From the NCBI RefSeq assembly GCF_026625125.1, contig NZ_CP113097.1:682001-746000 (forward strand): a DNA stretch of 64,000 nt, given 5' to 3'. The position numbers and the translations under genes were made by a program. The notes beneath the pieces were generated by a model, which saw only the letters and a program-made list of their open reading frames with translations, was not told where the DNA came from and ran no database searches. The stretch's first letter is position 1. Every line of letters starts with the position of its first letter. Source of the stretch: Pseudomonas putida. Its GTDB lineage: Bacteria; Pseudomonadota; Gammaproteobacteria; Pseudomonadales; Pseudomonadaceae. Positions 1 to 7,798 of this stretch are shown here, piece after piece.

Positions 1-145
1 GCCCTTCGCCTTGCAGCAGGCCGTCGACTACCTGGCCCCTGTAGCGACCGCCGTCGGGCAGGCGCGCGTCCGGTGGCAACAGCGATTCGCCATCGCCACA
101 GGCAGCGAGCATCAGGGTAAGGGTGAGAGGTAACAGAGCACGCAT
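1..145 (-). CDS. Putative MORN-repeat lipoprotein (N-terminal part only)
   Basis: The gene runs off the left edge; only the first 48 codons are visible. The product starts MRALLPLTLTLML and then has a lipobox (LAAC), so it should be exported and lipidated. The mature part reads PDGGRYRGQVVDGLLQGEG, which fits the G-x-Y-x-G-x-x-x-x-G-x-x-x-G-x-G spacing of a MORN repeat. The lipoprotein call is well supported; the MORN call rests on one repeat at the truncated end. Function is unknown. Confidence 0.6.
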   Translation of the reverse strand, partial: MRALLPLTLTLMLAACGDGESLLPPDARLPDGGRYRGQVVDGLLQGEG

Positions 146-238
146 GGCCGAATCCGGGCAAAAGTTATGCCGAGTATGCCGCACAATGGGGCGGATGAGA
201 CAGCCATGGCAGGGGCCGCGTGGCGGCCCCGAAAACGA

Positions 239-694
239 TCAGACGAAGCAGAGCGAAAGCGGCTCGGCGATATAGGCCGGCTTGTCCTCACCTTCGATCT
301 CCAGTGTCGCGGTAGCCTTGAGCAACCACTGCCCAGGTTTCTTCTCGATCACCTCACCCAGGTCCACCTTCAGGCGCACCTTGCTGTCGACTTTCACCGG
401 CTGAATGAACCGCACGCTGTCGAGCCCGTAGTTGACCACCATCTTCAGGCCTTCAGGCAGCACCAGGATGTCTTCCATCAGCTTCGGAATCAGCGACAAG
501 GTCAGGAAACCGTGGGCAATGGTGCAGCCAAACGGTGTCTTGGCCGCTTTGTCAGGGTCGACATGGATGAATTGAAAATCGCCCGTGGCTTCGGCGAACA
601 GGTTGATGCGTTGCTGGTCGATCTTCAGCCAGTCGGAACGTCCCAGTTCCTTTCCAACGTACTGCGAAAGCTCGGTAACCGGTACATAGGGCAT
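239..694 (-). CDS. MaoC family (R)-hydratase / hot-dog dehydratase
   Basis: A 151-residue protein with the hot-dog fold signature of MaoC-like enoyl-CoA hydratases. The segment around residues 32-65 (FAEATGDFQFIHVDPDKA, then GCTIAHGFLTLSL) carries the D-x(4)-H hydratase catalytic pair. Family members hydrate trans-2-enoyl-CoA to (R)-3-hydroxyacyl-CoA and can feed fatty-acid oxidation or polyhydroxyalkanoate synthesis; the substrate here cannot be read from sequence. The start is the ATG giving MPYVPVTEL, preceded by GGAGAG; an upstream in-frame start would add 22 unconserved-looking residues. It lies alone, with a divergent gene on either side. Confidence 0.85.
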   Translation of the reverse strand: MPYVPVTELSQYVGKELGRSDWLKIDQQRINLFAEATGDFQFIHVDPDKAAKTPFGCTIAHGFLTLSLIPKLMEDILVLPEGLKMVVNYGLDSVRFIQPVKVDSKVRLKVDLGEVIEKKPGQWLLKATATLEIEGEDKPAYIAEPLSLCFV

Positions 695-838
695 CGCGAC
701 TCTCCAGGTTGTCATTTGGTACGAGAGTGCAAGATCAGCACGGTGCGCAATGACAGTCAAGTTGCCAGCATCGTGGCGAATGCCTGCCCATAGGCTTGCG
801 CGTGCTTATAATGGCCGGCATGCCCAAAGGAGATCCTT

Positions 839-1201
839 ATGCTGCTGCGTGGTTTGACCTGGCTGGTGCTGTTCCAGCTGCTGGGTACGGCGCTCAATCA
901 TCTGTTGGTGCCGATACTGCCCGGGCCGATCATTGGTCTGTTGCTCTTGTTGTTGTTCCTCATGGCCCGCGGTGAGGTCGGCAAGCCCTTGAACGAGGCA
1001 GCGAGCAGCCTGTTGCGCTACCTGCCGCTACTGTTGGTACCGCCAGCCGTCGGTGTGATGGTGTATGCCAAGGCTATCGCTGCAGACTTCTGGGCGATCG
1101 CCGGCGCTCTTCTGATCTCCTGCCTGGCCACCATAGTGTTTGTTGGTGTACTGATGCAGAAACTCATGCATCGCCAGGGCAAGCGCGGGGAGCAGCCATG
1201 A
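839..1201 (+). CDS. CidA/LrgA family holin-like membrane protein
   Basis: A 120-residue, very hydrophobic protein with about four membrane spans. It contains the family motif LPGPIIGLLLL near residues 27-37. CidA/LrgA proteins are holin-like and act with CidB/LrgB in controlling murein hydrolase activity, overflow metabolite export and cell death. The start has a good ribosome site (AAAGGAGATCCTT-ATG), and TATAAT at 807-812 could be its -10 element although no clear -35 is present. The stop overlaps the next gene's start (ATGA), so the two are translationally coupled. Whether it is the Cid or Lrg type cannot be settled. Confidence 0.85.
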   Translation: MLLRGLTWLVLFQLLGTALNHLLVPILPGPIIGLLLLLLFLMARGEVGKPLNEAASSLLRYLPLLLVPPAVGVMVYAKAIAADFWAIAGALLISCLATIVFVGVLMQKLMHRQGKRGEQP

Positions 1202-1914
1202 TCCTCGACTGGCAGGGCGCGCTCGATGCGGTTGTCCACCATCCGCTGTTTGGCATTGGTATCACGCTGGGGGCCTACCAGCTCGTGCTGGCCGCCTACG
1301 AGAAAACACGCTGGATTTTCCTGCAGCCGGTACTCGTGTCGATGATCTTGGTGATCGGTGTATTGCTGGTCTGTGGTATCGACTACCGCGAGTACCGCAA
1401 GAGCACCGAGATCATGAACATCCTGCTGGGGCCGGCCACGGTGGCGTTGGCCGTGCCGCTCTACCTGAACCTGCGGCGTATCCGTCAGCTGTTCTGGCCG
1501 ACATTTACTACGCTGGTAATCGGAGGCCTGTTCGCTACGCTCTGCTGCCTGTTGCTGGGCTGGTGGTTCGGCGCTGAACATATGACCCTGATGACCATGG
1601 CGCCGAAATCGGTGACCTCACCGATTGCCATGCTCGTGGCCGAGCAAATGGGTGGTGTGGCGGCGCTGGCGGCGGTGTTCGTGTTGATCACCGGGGTGAT
1701 CGGGGCCATCTTCGGCCCGGCGTTGTTGAGCCGTTTTGGCGTGCATAGCCCCGAGGCGCGCGGCATGTCCCTGGGGGTGACCGCGCATGCGGTGGGTACC
1801 TCGGTGGCCTTGCAGGAAAGTGACGAGTGTGGCGCTTTTGCCGCACTGGCGATGAGCCTGATGGGGGTGGCCACGGCGGTGTTCCTGCCGTTGGCGGTCA
1901 GCCTGGTGGCTTGA
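1198..1914 (+). CDS. CidB/LrgB family membrane protein
   Basis: A 238-residue polytopic membrane protein of the LrgB family. Recognisable pieces are the segment MNILLGPATVALAVPLY around residues 84-100, the central MAPKSVTSPIA motif, and GVTAHAVGTSVA near residues 193-204, all typical of the family. It is the partner of the CidA/LrgA protein upstream, whose stop codon it overlaps by 4 bp. The pair is thought to modulate autolysis and export of small organic acids. Length is normal. Confidence 0.88.
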   Translation: MILDWQGALDAVVHHPLFGIGITLGAYQLVLAAYEKTRWIFLQPVLVSMILVIGVLLVCGIDYREYRKSTEIMNILLGPATVALAVPLYLNLRRIRQLFWPTFTTLVIGGLFATLCCLLLGWWFGAEHMTLMTMAPKSVTSPIAMLVAEQMGGVAALAAVFVLITGVIGAIFGPALLSRFGVHSPEARGMSLGVTAHAVGTSVALQESDECGAFAALAMSLMGVATAVFLPLAVSLVA

Positions 1915-1923
1915 GGAGTTGTG

Positions 1924-2514
1924 ATGACGCTACCGCTGTTTCCCCTCAATACTGTGTTGTTTCCCGGTTGCCTGCTGGATTTGCAGATATTCGAAGCCCG
2001 CTACCTGGACATGATTGGCCGCTGCATGAAGCAGGGCACAGGCTTTGGTGTGGTGTGCATCGTCGAAGGCGAGCAGGTCGGTAAGGCGCCACCTGTGGTG
2101 GCATCGATCGGGTGCGAGGCGCTGATCCGTGATTTTGTTCAGCAGGACAATGGTCTGCTGGGTATTCGGGTCGAAGGTGTGCGGCGCTTCGAACTGAGCC
2201 AGACCGAAGTGCAGAAAGACCAGTTGCTGCTGGGTGAGGTGAGTTGGCTGGCGGAGCAGGCGGACAGCCCGCTGACCGATCAGGACGATGACCTGCTGGC
2301 CCTGCTGGTGGCGTTGGGTGAGCACCCGATGGTCGAGGCACTGGACATGCCTCGTGATGTCGCGGGGCGCCAGGCACTGGCCAACCAGCTGGCTTATCTG
2401 CTGCCGTTCATGGAGGAGGACAAGCTGGACTTGCTGGCGATCGACTCGCCGTCGGAGCGGCTGGCGGAAATCCAGAGGCTGCTGGAGCGGATTCAGGGTG
2501 AGTTGTTTGCCTGA
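1924..2514 (+). CDS. LON substrate-binding domain protein (no protease domain)
   Basis: A 196-residue stand-alone Lon N-terminal domain. It opens with LPLFPLNTVLFPG and continues IFEARYLDMI, the classical LON domain signature, and ends in a helical region without AAA+ or Ser-Lys protease modules. Such proteins are common beside core genes in pseudomonads; no molecular function is established. The GTG codon at 1921 is directly followed by ATG at 1924; the ATG has GAGGAG at a better distance. It follows the LrgB-like gene by a few bases and may be co-transcribed. Confidence 0.8.
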   Translation: MTLPLFPLNTVLFPGCLLDLQIFEARYLDMIGRCMKQGTGFGVVCIVEGEQVGKAPPVVASIGCEALIRDFVQQDNGLLGIRVEGVRRFELSQTEVQKDQLLLGEVSWLAEQADSPLTDQDDDLLALLVALGEHPMVEALDMPRDVAGRQALANQLAYLLPFMEEDKLDLLAIDSPSERLAEIQRLLERIQGELFA

Positions 2515-2540
2515 TCGAGGCGGGTTGCTTTCATGGCCCT

Positions 2541-2669
2541 ATCGCCGGCAAGCCGGCTCCCACCACGACCGCGCAGCTCTTCGGGCCTGCGCTTTACCTG
2601 TGGCAGCGACTGGCTTGCTCAACTTCCAAGAGCTGGCGCGATCCCGGTGGGAGCCGGCTTGCCGGCGAT
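2541..2669. repeat. Inverted pair of REP elements
   Basis: The 24-mer at 2541-2564 (core GCCGGCAAGCCGGCTCCCAC) is repeated as its exact reverse complement at 2646-2669. Each copy can form a hairpin and the two can pair with each other. It lies between two convergent genes, where such palindromic units often act as mRNA-stabilising or terminating structures. The same pair arrangement recurs at 57.6 kb and 62.5 kb. Confidence 0.9.
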
Positions 2670-2687
2670 GGGGCCGCCCAGCCAACC

Positions 2688-4004
2688 TCAGTATTGATAA
2701 CGCTCCAGGGCCAGCGGCAGCGCGTACAGGGCAAAAAAGGCCAACAGCGCGATACACGCCGGTAGTACCAGCCACCACACCCGCTGTGGCAATGCATTGA
2801 GCGGCTGGCGATGTTGCACCAGCGTCAGGCTGAGCGCGCAGACGCAGCAGGCCAGCAAGGCCCCGGCCAGAATGTCGGTCGGCCAATGCGCTCCCAGGTA
2901 CACGCGCGACAGGGCAATCGCCAGTGCCGGAATGCACCCCAGCATGATCCAGGTCAGGCGCAAGCGTGGCGGCTGGCCCCGCCCGGCCAGCACGGCTATT
3001 ACCAGAAAGAACGCAAACGACGCCGAGCTGTGCCCGCTGGGCATGCTGTAACTGGTCAAGGGGTCAGTCAGTATTTCCGGTCGCGCCCGGGCGAACAGCC
3101 ATTTCAGCGAGCCATTGGCAATGGCCGTACCCATCAAGGCGCCGCCGGCGAACAGTGCGTGCCGCCACTGCCGGGCGAGCAGCAGCAGGCCGGTGAGCAG
3201 CCCGCCCAGGAAAAACTGGGTGCGGAAATCGCCCAAGCGGGTCACCAGCACCATGGTGCCGTCCACCGCTTGGCTGCGATGCTCCTGCACCAGGGTCATC
3301 ACGCCCTGGTCGAACTCGTGAAAATACGGCCACCCCAGAAACACACCGGCCAACGCCACAAAGCTCAAGCCGGCGATCAGCCGCGTCCCGTGGCGCTGGT
3401 CGCGCACGCTGCTGTTCAGGCTCAGTCCGATCAGCACTGCCAACGAGCCAGCGATGATGCCTGCATCCAGCCAGAACCCTTCCGGCAATGGCAGGCGCAT
3501 GGCCGCCCCGGTAGCCCAGCCCGGCAACAGGTAGGCGACCGACCAGCCGGCACCGGCCAGCACGCTGACCGCGATGAAACGCGGCAACGGCATGTCGAAC
3601 ATGCCCGCGACCATCGGCAGCATCGGCCGCAGCGGGCCGATGAAACGGCCAACCAGCAAGCTGGCGATGCCGTAGCGCTGGAAGTACGTTTCAGCGCTGC
3701 CGATCCATTCCGGGTGGTGGCGTAACAGGGGTAGGCGGCGGATGTTCTGGTGGAAGTACTTGCCGATCGTGTACGACAGGGCGTCACCGAGCAGGCCACC
3801 GAGGAACCCCAGCAGCAATGTTTCGCCCAGGCTGAAAGTCCCGCTGCCGGCCAATACCGCGACGGCGAACAGCAGTACCGTACCCGGCACGATGATGCCC
3901 GCGATGGCCAGGCATTCGATGCAGGCCACCAGGAAAATTGCCACGCCAAGCCACTGCGGGTTAGCGCTGAGCCAGCCGGTCAGGCTGTCGAGCCATTGGC
4001 CCAT
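2688..4004 (-). CDS. DedA family / PAP2 phosphatase fusion membrane protein
   Basis: A 438-residue membrane protein with two domains. Residues about 1-170 are a DedA (SNARE-associated, PF09335) domain with the signature GRFIGPLRPMLPMVAG. Residues about 230-400 are a PAP2 lipid phosphatase domain with all three catalytic motifs: KWLFARARP, PSGHSS and SRVYLGAHWPTD. DedA proteins are proposed lipid scramblases or flippases, and PAP2 enzymes dephosphorylate undecaprenyl or phosphatidyl phosphates, so the fusion may couple flipping and dephosphorylation of a membrane lipid. The stop lies 3 bases from the glycosylase gene upstream, so the two may be co-transcribed. Confidence 0.88.
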   Translation of the reverse strand: MGQWLDSLTGWLSANPQWLGVAIFLVACIECLAIAGIIVPGTVLLFAVAVLAGSGTFSLGETLLLGFLGGLLGDALSYTIGKYFHQNIRRLPLLRHHPEWIGSAETYFQRYGIASLLVGRFIGPLRPMLPMVAGMFDMPLPRFIAVSVLAGAGWSVAYLLPGWATGAAMRLPLPEGFWLDAGIIAGSLAVLIGLSLNSSVRDQRHGTRLIAGLSFVALAGVFLGWPYFHEFDQGVMTLVQEHRSQAVDGTMVLVTRLGDFRTQFFLGGLLTGLLLLARQWRHALFAGGALMGTAIANGSLKWLFARARPEILTDPLTSYSMPSGHSSASFAFFLVIAVLAGRGQPPRLRLTWIMLGCIPALAIALSRVYLGAHWPTDILAGALLACCVCALSLTLVQHRQPLNALPQRVWWLVLPACIALLAFFALYALPLALERYQY

Positions 4005-4007
4005 GGT

Positions 4008-4700
4008 TCAGCTTCCTTGTTCGAGAATGAAATAGTCTTGCCCTTCGACTTGGCCCCGGCGCAGCGGGTTCCGGGTGCAGAAGCGGGCGTATTCGGCGTC
4101 GATGAAACGGTACGGCAGGTGCTCATCGCGGCCATGGGGGATACCCAGGCGCGCGGCCTGGACCACTTTGGGTACGGCGATCGCACAATCCTCCACGTAC
4201 AGGCGTTCAGGGTCGAAGCGCTGGCCATCCCACTGCGGCACCTTCAGGCCCAACGCCCGGCAGAGCAGTGTCTGGCCGGCACACAGGCGTTCGGCTGGGC
4301 GCAGCTTGCCGCTGGCGTCGGGGTTGTTCAACTGCATTTGCGCCAGGCTGTTGGCATCGGAAAGGGCGTCCACCCAGGGGTAGGCCGACTTGATGAGCAC
4401 TGCATTGCCCGGGCCGTGTGCGCTGAAATTGAGCGAGTCGCCTCCGCGGGCGTAATACATGTAGATATGCCCGCCATCTAGAAACAGCGCCCGGCGTTTC
4501 TCTGTGTAGCCAAGCGAGGCATGGCTGCCCTTGTCGGTCAGGTAATAGGCCTCGGTTTCAATGATCCGAGCGGCCAGCCACAGGTCGCCGTGCCGATGGC
4601 GGATGACTTTGCCGAGCAGGGCTTTGGCCAAGACCTGGGCGTCCCGGTCGAAGAAGCTGTCGGGCAAGGCGCGGGCAGGGCAGGGAGGCGTGTCTGGCAT
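4008..4700 (-). CDS. DNA-3-methyladenine glycosylase (AAG/MPG type)
   Basis: A 230-residue monofunctional base-excision repair enzyme of the alkyladenine glycosylase family. It removes alkylated purines such as 3-methyladenine. Recognisable segments are RIIETEAYYLTDKGSHAS, with the catalytic Glu in the first block, and FLDGGHIYMYYARGGDSLN, which forms the intercalating strand. The start chosen is MPDTPPCPAR; 22 further residues are possible upstream but are not family-like. It lies just upstream of the DedA-PAP2 gene on the same strand. Confidence 0.88.
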   Translation of the reverse strand: MPDTPPCPARALPDSFFDRDAQVLAKALLGKVIRHRHGDLWLAARIIETEAYYLTDKGSHASLGYTEKRRALFLDGGHIYMYYARGGDSLNFSAHGPGNAVLIKSAYPWVDALSDANSLAQMQLNNPDASGKLRPAERLCAGQTLLCRALGLKVPQWDGQRFDPERLYVEDCAIAVPKVVQAARLGIPHGRDEHLPYRFIDAEYARFCTRNPLRRGQVEGQDYFILEQGS

Positions 4701-4864
4701 GCTGGCGATTCGTGGTGGTGTAGGCGCGGATGATAGCAATGATTGGCTTAATCGAGGCTGAACCAAGACAGTTCGATAAGAGCGGTTACATCTTTCCTAC
4801 AGATTCTTGTCTGCCATTTTCTACCATCCGCCACCCGCCGCTGGGCGTATACCTGCGCGGCAGT

Positions 4865-4870
4865 TATAAT
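4865..4870 (+). promoter_or_regulatory. Possible -10 box of the proA operon
   Basis: TATAAT lies 35 bases before the proA start in the region between two divergent genes. The hexamer expected 17 bases upstream (CTGGGC) is a poor -35, so the assignment is tentative. Confidence 0.35.
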
Positions 4871-4904
4871 CAGCCGATTTCCCCTTCGCCAAGACACCGA
4901 ACCC

Positions 4905-6176
4905 ATGACTGAGTCCGTTCTTGACTACATGACCCGTTTGGGTCGCGCCGCTCGCCAGGCCTCCCGGGTGATCGCCCGCGCCAGCACTGCGCAGAAAAAC
5001 CGCGCCCTGCAGGCTGCTGCCGATGCACTGGACGCCGCGCGTGCCGAGCTTGCCGCAGCCAACGAACAGGACCTGGCCGCCGGCCGTGCCAATGGCCTGG
5101 AGCCTGCCCTGCTCGACCGCCTGGCCCTGACCTCTGCGCGTATCGACGGCATGATCACCGGCCTGCGCCAGGTGGCCAACCTGCCGGACCCGGTCGGCGC
5201 CATCCGCGACATGAGCTATCGCCCGTCGGGTATCCAGGTCGGCAAGATGCGCGTGCCACTGGGGGTGATCGGAATCATCTATGAGTCGCGCCCCAATGTG
5301 ACCATCGACGCCGCCAGCCTGTGCCTGAAGTCCGGCAACGCCACCATCCTGCGCGGCGGCTCCGAGGCCATTCACTCCAACCGCGCCATCGCCACCTGCA
5401 TTCAGCGTGGCCTGGCAGAGGCCGGCCTGCCGGCCGCCGTGGTGCAGGTGGTCGAGACCACCGACCGTGAGGCGGTTGGCGCGCTGATCAGCATGCCTGA
5501 GTTCGTCGATGTCATCGTGCCCCGGGGTGGCCGCGGCCTGATTGAACGCATCAGCCGCGATGCCCGCGTGCCCGTGATCAAGCACCTGGACGGTATCTGC
5601 CACGTCTACGTCGCCGAGCATGCCGACCTGGACAAGGGCTGGCGTGTCGCTTTCAACGCCAAGACGTACCGTTACGGTATTTGCGGTGCGATGGAAACCC
5701 TGCTGGTCGACCAGCGTGTGGCTCAAGGCTTCTTGCCGGAAATGGCCCGCCGCTTCCAGGAAAAAGGCGTCGAACTGCGCGGCTGCGCGCGTACCTGTGA
5801 GCTGATCGCGGCCAAGCCGGCCAGCGAAGACGACTGGCACACCGAGTACCTCGACGCCGTGTTGTCGATTCGGGTGGTCGACGGGCTGGAGCAGGCGATC
5901 GAGCACATCAACCACTATGGCTCGCACCACACAGATTCGATCATTACCGAACACCAGGGCCAGGCCCGCCAGTTCATGGCCGAGGTGGACTCGGCTTCGG
6001 TGATGCTCAACACCCCGACCTGCTTTGCCGACGGCTTCGAGTACGGTTTGGGCGCGGAAATCGGCATTTCCACCGACAAGCTGCATGCCCGCGGGCCGGT
6101 CGGCCTGGAAGGCCTGACGTGCGAGAAGTACGTAGTGATCGGCGATGGCCAGCTGCGCGGCCAGGAGTCCTGCTGA
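4905..6176 (+). CDS. proA: Gamma-glutamyl phosphate reductase
   Basis: A 423-residue aldehyde-dehydrogenase-fold enzyme. It reduces L-glutamate 5-phosphate to glutamate semialdehyde with NADPH in proline synthesis, in the cytosol. The active-site cysteine is Cys260 in [13 protein letters not shown], and the C-terminal signature [20 protein letters not shown] is intact. Length is normal. It heads a long run of plus-strand genes; nadD begins one base after its stop. Confidence 0.97.
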   Translation: MTESVLDYMTRLGRAARQASRVIARASTAQKNRALQAAADALDAARAELAAANEQDLAAGRANGLEPALLDRLALTSARIDGMITGLRQVANLPDPVGAIRDMSYRPSGIQVGKMRVPLGVIGIIYESRPNVTIDAASLCLKSGNATILRGGSEAIHSNRAIATCIQRGLAEAGLPAAVVQVVETTDREAVGALISMPEFVDVIVPRGGRGLIERISRDARVPVIKHLDGICHVYVAEHADLDKGWRVAFNAKTYRYGICGAMETLLVDQRVAQGFLPEMARRFQEKGVELRGCARTCELIAAKPASEDDWHTEYLDAVLSIRVVDGLEQAIEHINHYGSHHTDSIITEHQGQARQFMAEVDSASVMLNTPTCFADGFEYGLGAEIGISTDKLHARGPVGLEGLTCEKYVVIGDGQLRGQESC

Positions 6177-6177
6177 G

Positions 6178-6837
6178 TTGAGCAAGGCCCAGGCAGTCCG
6201 GCGCATCGGCATTCTTGGCGGTACTTTCGACCCCGTGCACATCGGCCACCTGCGCAGCGCGCTCGAGGTGGCCGAGTTCATGGGGCTGGAAGAGCTGCGC
6301 CTGTTGCCCAATGCGCGGCCGCCGCACCGCGACACCCCGCAAGTGGCCGCCGAAGACCGCTTGGCGATGGTGCGTGAGGCCGTGCAAGGTGTCGAGCGCC
6401 TGAGCGTCGATGCCCGTGAGCTTGAGCGCGATAAACCGTCCTACACCATCGATACGCTGGAGTCGGTCCGCGCCGAACTGGGCGCGGATGACCAGCTGTT
6501 TCTGGTGCTGGGCTGGGATGCCTTCTGCGGCTTGCCTGGCTGGCACCGCTGGGAAGAGCTGCTGCAACACTGTCACATCCTGGTGCTGCAACGCCCGGAT
6601 GCCGACGTTGAACCCCCTGACGAGCTGCGCAACCTGTTGGCCGCGCGCTCGGAGAGCGATCCCACCGCCATGTCCGGCCCGGCGGGTAGTATTTCGTTCG
6701 TCTGGCAGACACCGCTTGCGGTGTCGGCTACACAGATCCGACAGCTGCTGGCCAGCGGCAGGTCGGTGAGGTTCCTGGTGCCGGACGCCGTACTGGCCTA
6801 CATCGAGGCGCATGAACTGTATCGTGCGCCTAACTGA
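6178..6837 (+). CDS. nadD: Nicotinate-nucleotide adenylyltransferase
   Basis: A 219-residue enzyme that adenylylates nicotinate mononucleotide to deamido-NAD. The nucleotidyltransferase motif [11 protein letters not shown] is near the N-terminus, and the [12 protein letters not shown] segment matches the second (ISSTxIR-like) motif. The start chosen is TTG at 6178, giving [14 protein letters not shown]; it follows AGGAG inside the end of proA and matches the usual family start. An ATG at 6145 within proA would add 11 residues. A rare TTG start this close to proA suggests translational coupling. Confidence 0.95.
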   Translation: MSKAQAVRRIGILGGTFDPVHIGHLRSALEVAEFMGLEELRLLPNARPPHRDTPQVAAEDRLAMVREAVQGVERLSVDARELERDKPSYTIDTLESVRAELGADDQLFLVLGWDAFCGLPGWHRWEELLQHCHILVLQRPDADVEPPDELRNLLAARSESDPTAMSGPAGSISFVWQTPLAVSATQIRQLLASGRSVRFLVPDAVLAYIEAHELYRAPN

Positions 6838-6882
6838 CGGTGCCCTGTGGGCGCCTCATCCAACGAGTTGAACGAGTTTTAT

Positions 6883-7305
6883 ATGAGCAAGCAGAAAATC
6901 AACGGCGAAGACCTGGTCAAACTGACCATCAGCGCGCTGGAAGACGTCAAGGCCCAGGATATCCAGGTCATCGACGTTCGCGACAAGCACAGCCTGACCG
7001 ACTACATGATCATTGCCACGGGTACCTCCAATCGCCAGATCAACGCGATGCTGGAAAAGGTCCGTGAAGCGGTCAAGAAAGAAGGTGCACAGCCGCTGGG
7101 CGAAGAAGGCAAGGGCGACAGCGACTGGGTACTGCTGGACCTGAACGACGTCATCGTGCATATGATGACCGCCGCTGCCCGCCAGTTCTACGACCTGGAG
7201 CGCCTGTGGCTGGGTGCCGAGCAGAGCCGTGCCGCCGATGCCAAGCACCACAGCCCGGAAAACGCCAGCGACTACTTCACCGACAAGCTCAAAGACCGGG
7301 AATAA
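6883..7305 (+). CDS. rsfS: Ribosome silencing factor RsfS
   Basis: A 140-residue member of the RsfS/Iojap family. It binds uL14 on the large ribosomal subunit and blocks subunit joining when nutrients are low. The core VIDVRDKHSLTDYMIIATGTSNRQI and the later SDWVLLDLNDVIVHMM are typical. The C-terminus carries about 25 extra polar residues compared with the E. coli protein. The ATG at 6883 is preferred; a GTG at 6847 in frame would add 12 residues, and neither has a strong ribosome site. It sits between nadD and rlmH, the usual arrangement. Confidence 0.93.
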   Translation: MSKQKINGEDLVKLTISALEDVKAQDIQVIDVRDKHSLTDYMIIATGTSNRQINAMLEKVREAVKKEGAQPLGEEGKGDSDWVLLDLNDVIVHMMTAAARQFYDLERLWLGAEQSRAADAKHHSPENASDYFTDKLKDRE

Positions 7306-7314
7306 GGAAGCGTC

Positions 7315-7782
7315 GTGCGTCTGCGCCTGATCGCGGTCGGCTCGCGCATGCCCAAGTGGGTCGAGGAAGGCTGGCATGAATATGCCAAGCGCCTGCCCCA
7401 GGAGCTGTCGCTGGAGCTGGTGGAAATTCCGCTCAATACCCGAGGCAAGAATGCCGACGTCGCCCGCCTGATTCGTCAGGAGGGTGAGGCCATGCTGAGC
7501 AAGGTGCAGCCGGGGGAGCGCATCGTCACCCTCGAGGTTCACGGCAAGCCCTGGAGTACCGAGCAACTGGCTACCGAGCTGGACCGCTGGCGGCTGGACT
7601 CGCGTACGGTGAATTTGATGGTGGGCGGCCCGGAAGGGCTGGCGCCTGAGGTTTGTGCGCGCGCCGAGCAACGCTGGTCGCTGTCGCCGCTGACCTTGCC
7701 GCACCCGTTGGTAAGGATACTCATCGGCGAGCAGATCTACCGCGCCTGGACCGTGTTGTCCGGGCACCCTTACCACAAATGA
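7315..7782 (+). CDS. rlmH: 23S rRNA pseudouridine-1915 N3-methyltransferase
   Basis: A 155-residue SPOUT-class methyltransferase that methylates pseudouridine 1915 in helix 69 of 23S rRNA, using S-adenosylmethionine. The SAM-binding trefoil-knot motifs LMVGGPEGL and the C-terminal block [19 protein letters not shown] are intact. It begins with GTG after an AAGGAAG ribosome site, 9 bases after rsfS, so the two are probably co-transcribed. Length matches the family exactly. Confidence 0.96.
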   Translation: MRLRLIAVGSRMPKWVEEGWHEYAKRLPQELSLELVEIPLNTRGKNADVARLIRQEGEAMLSKVQPGERIVTLEVHGKPWSTEQLATELDRWRLDSRTVNLMVGGPEGLAPEVCARAEQRWSLSPLTLPHPLVRILIGEQIYRAWTVLSGHPYHK

Positions 7783-7798
7783 GCCATTAAGCAGTCCG

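Noticed and set aside
4821..6335. 504-codon open frame opposite proA
   Set aside because: Antisense shadow of proA; no motif, and it covers both promoter and coding parts.
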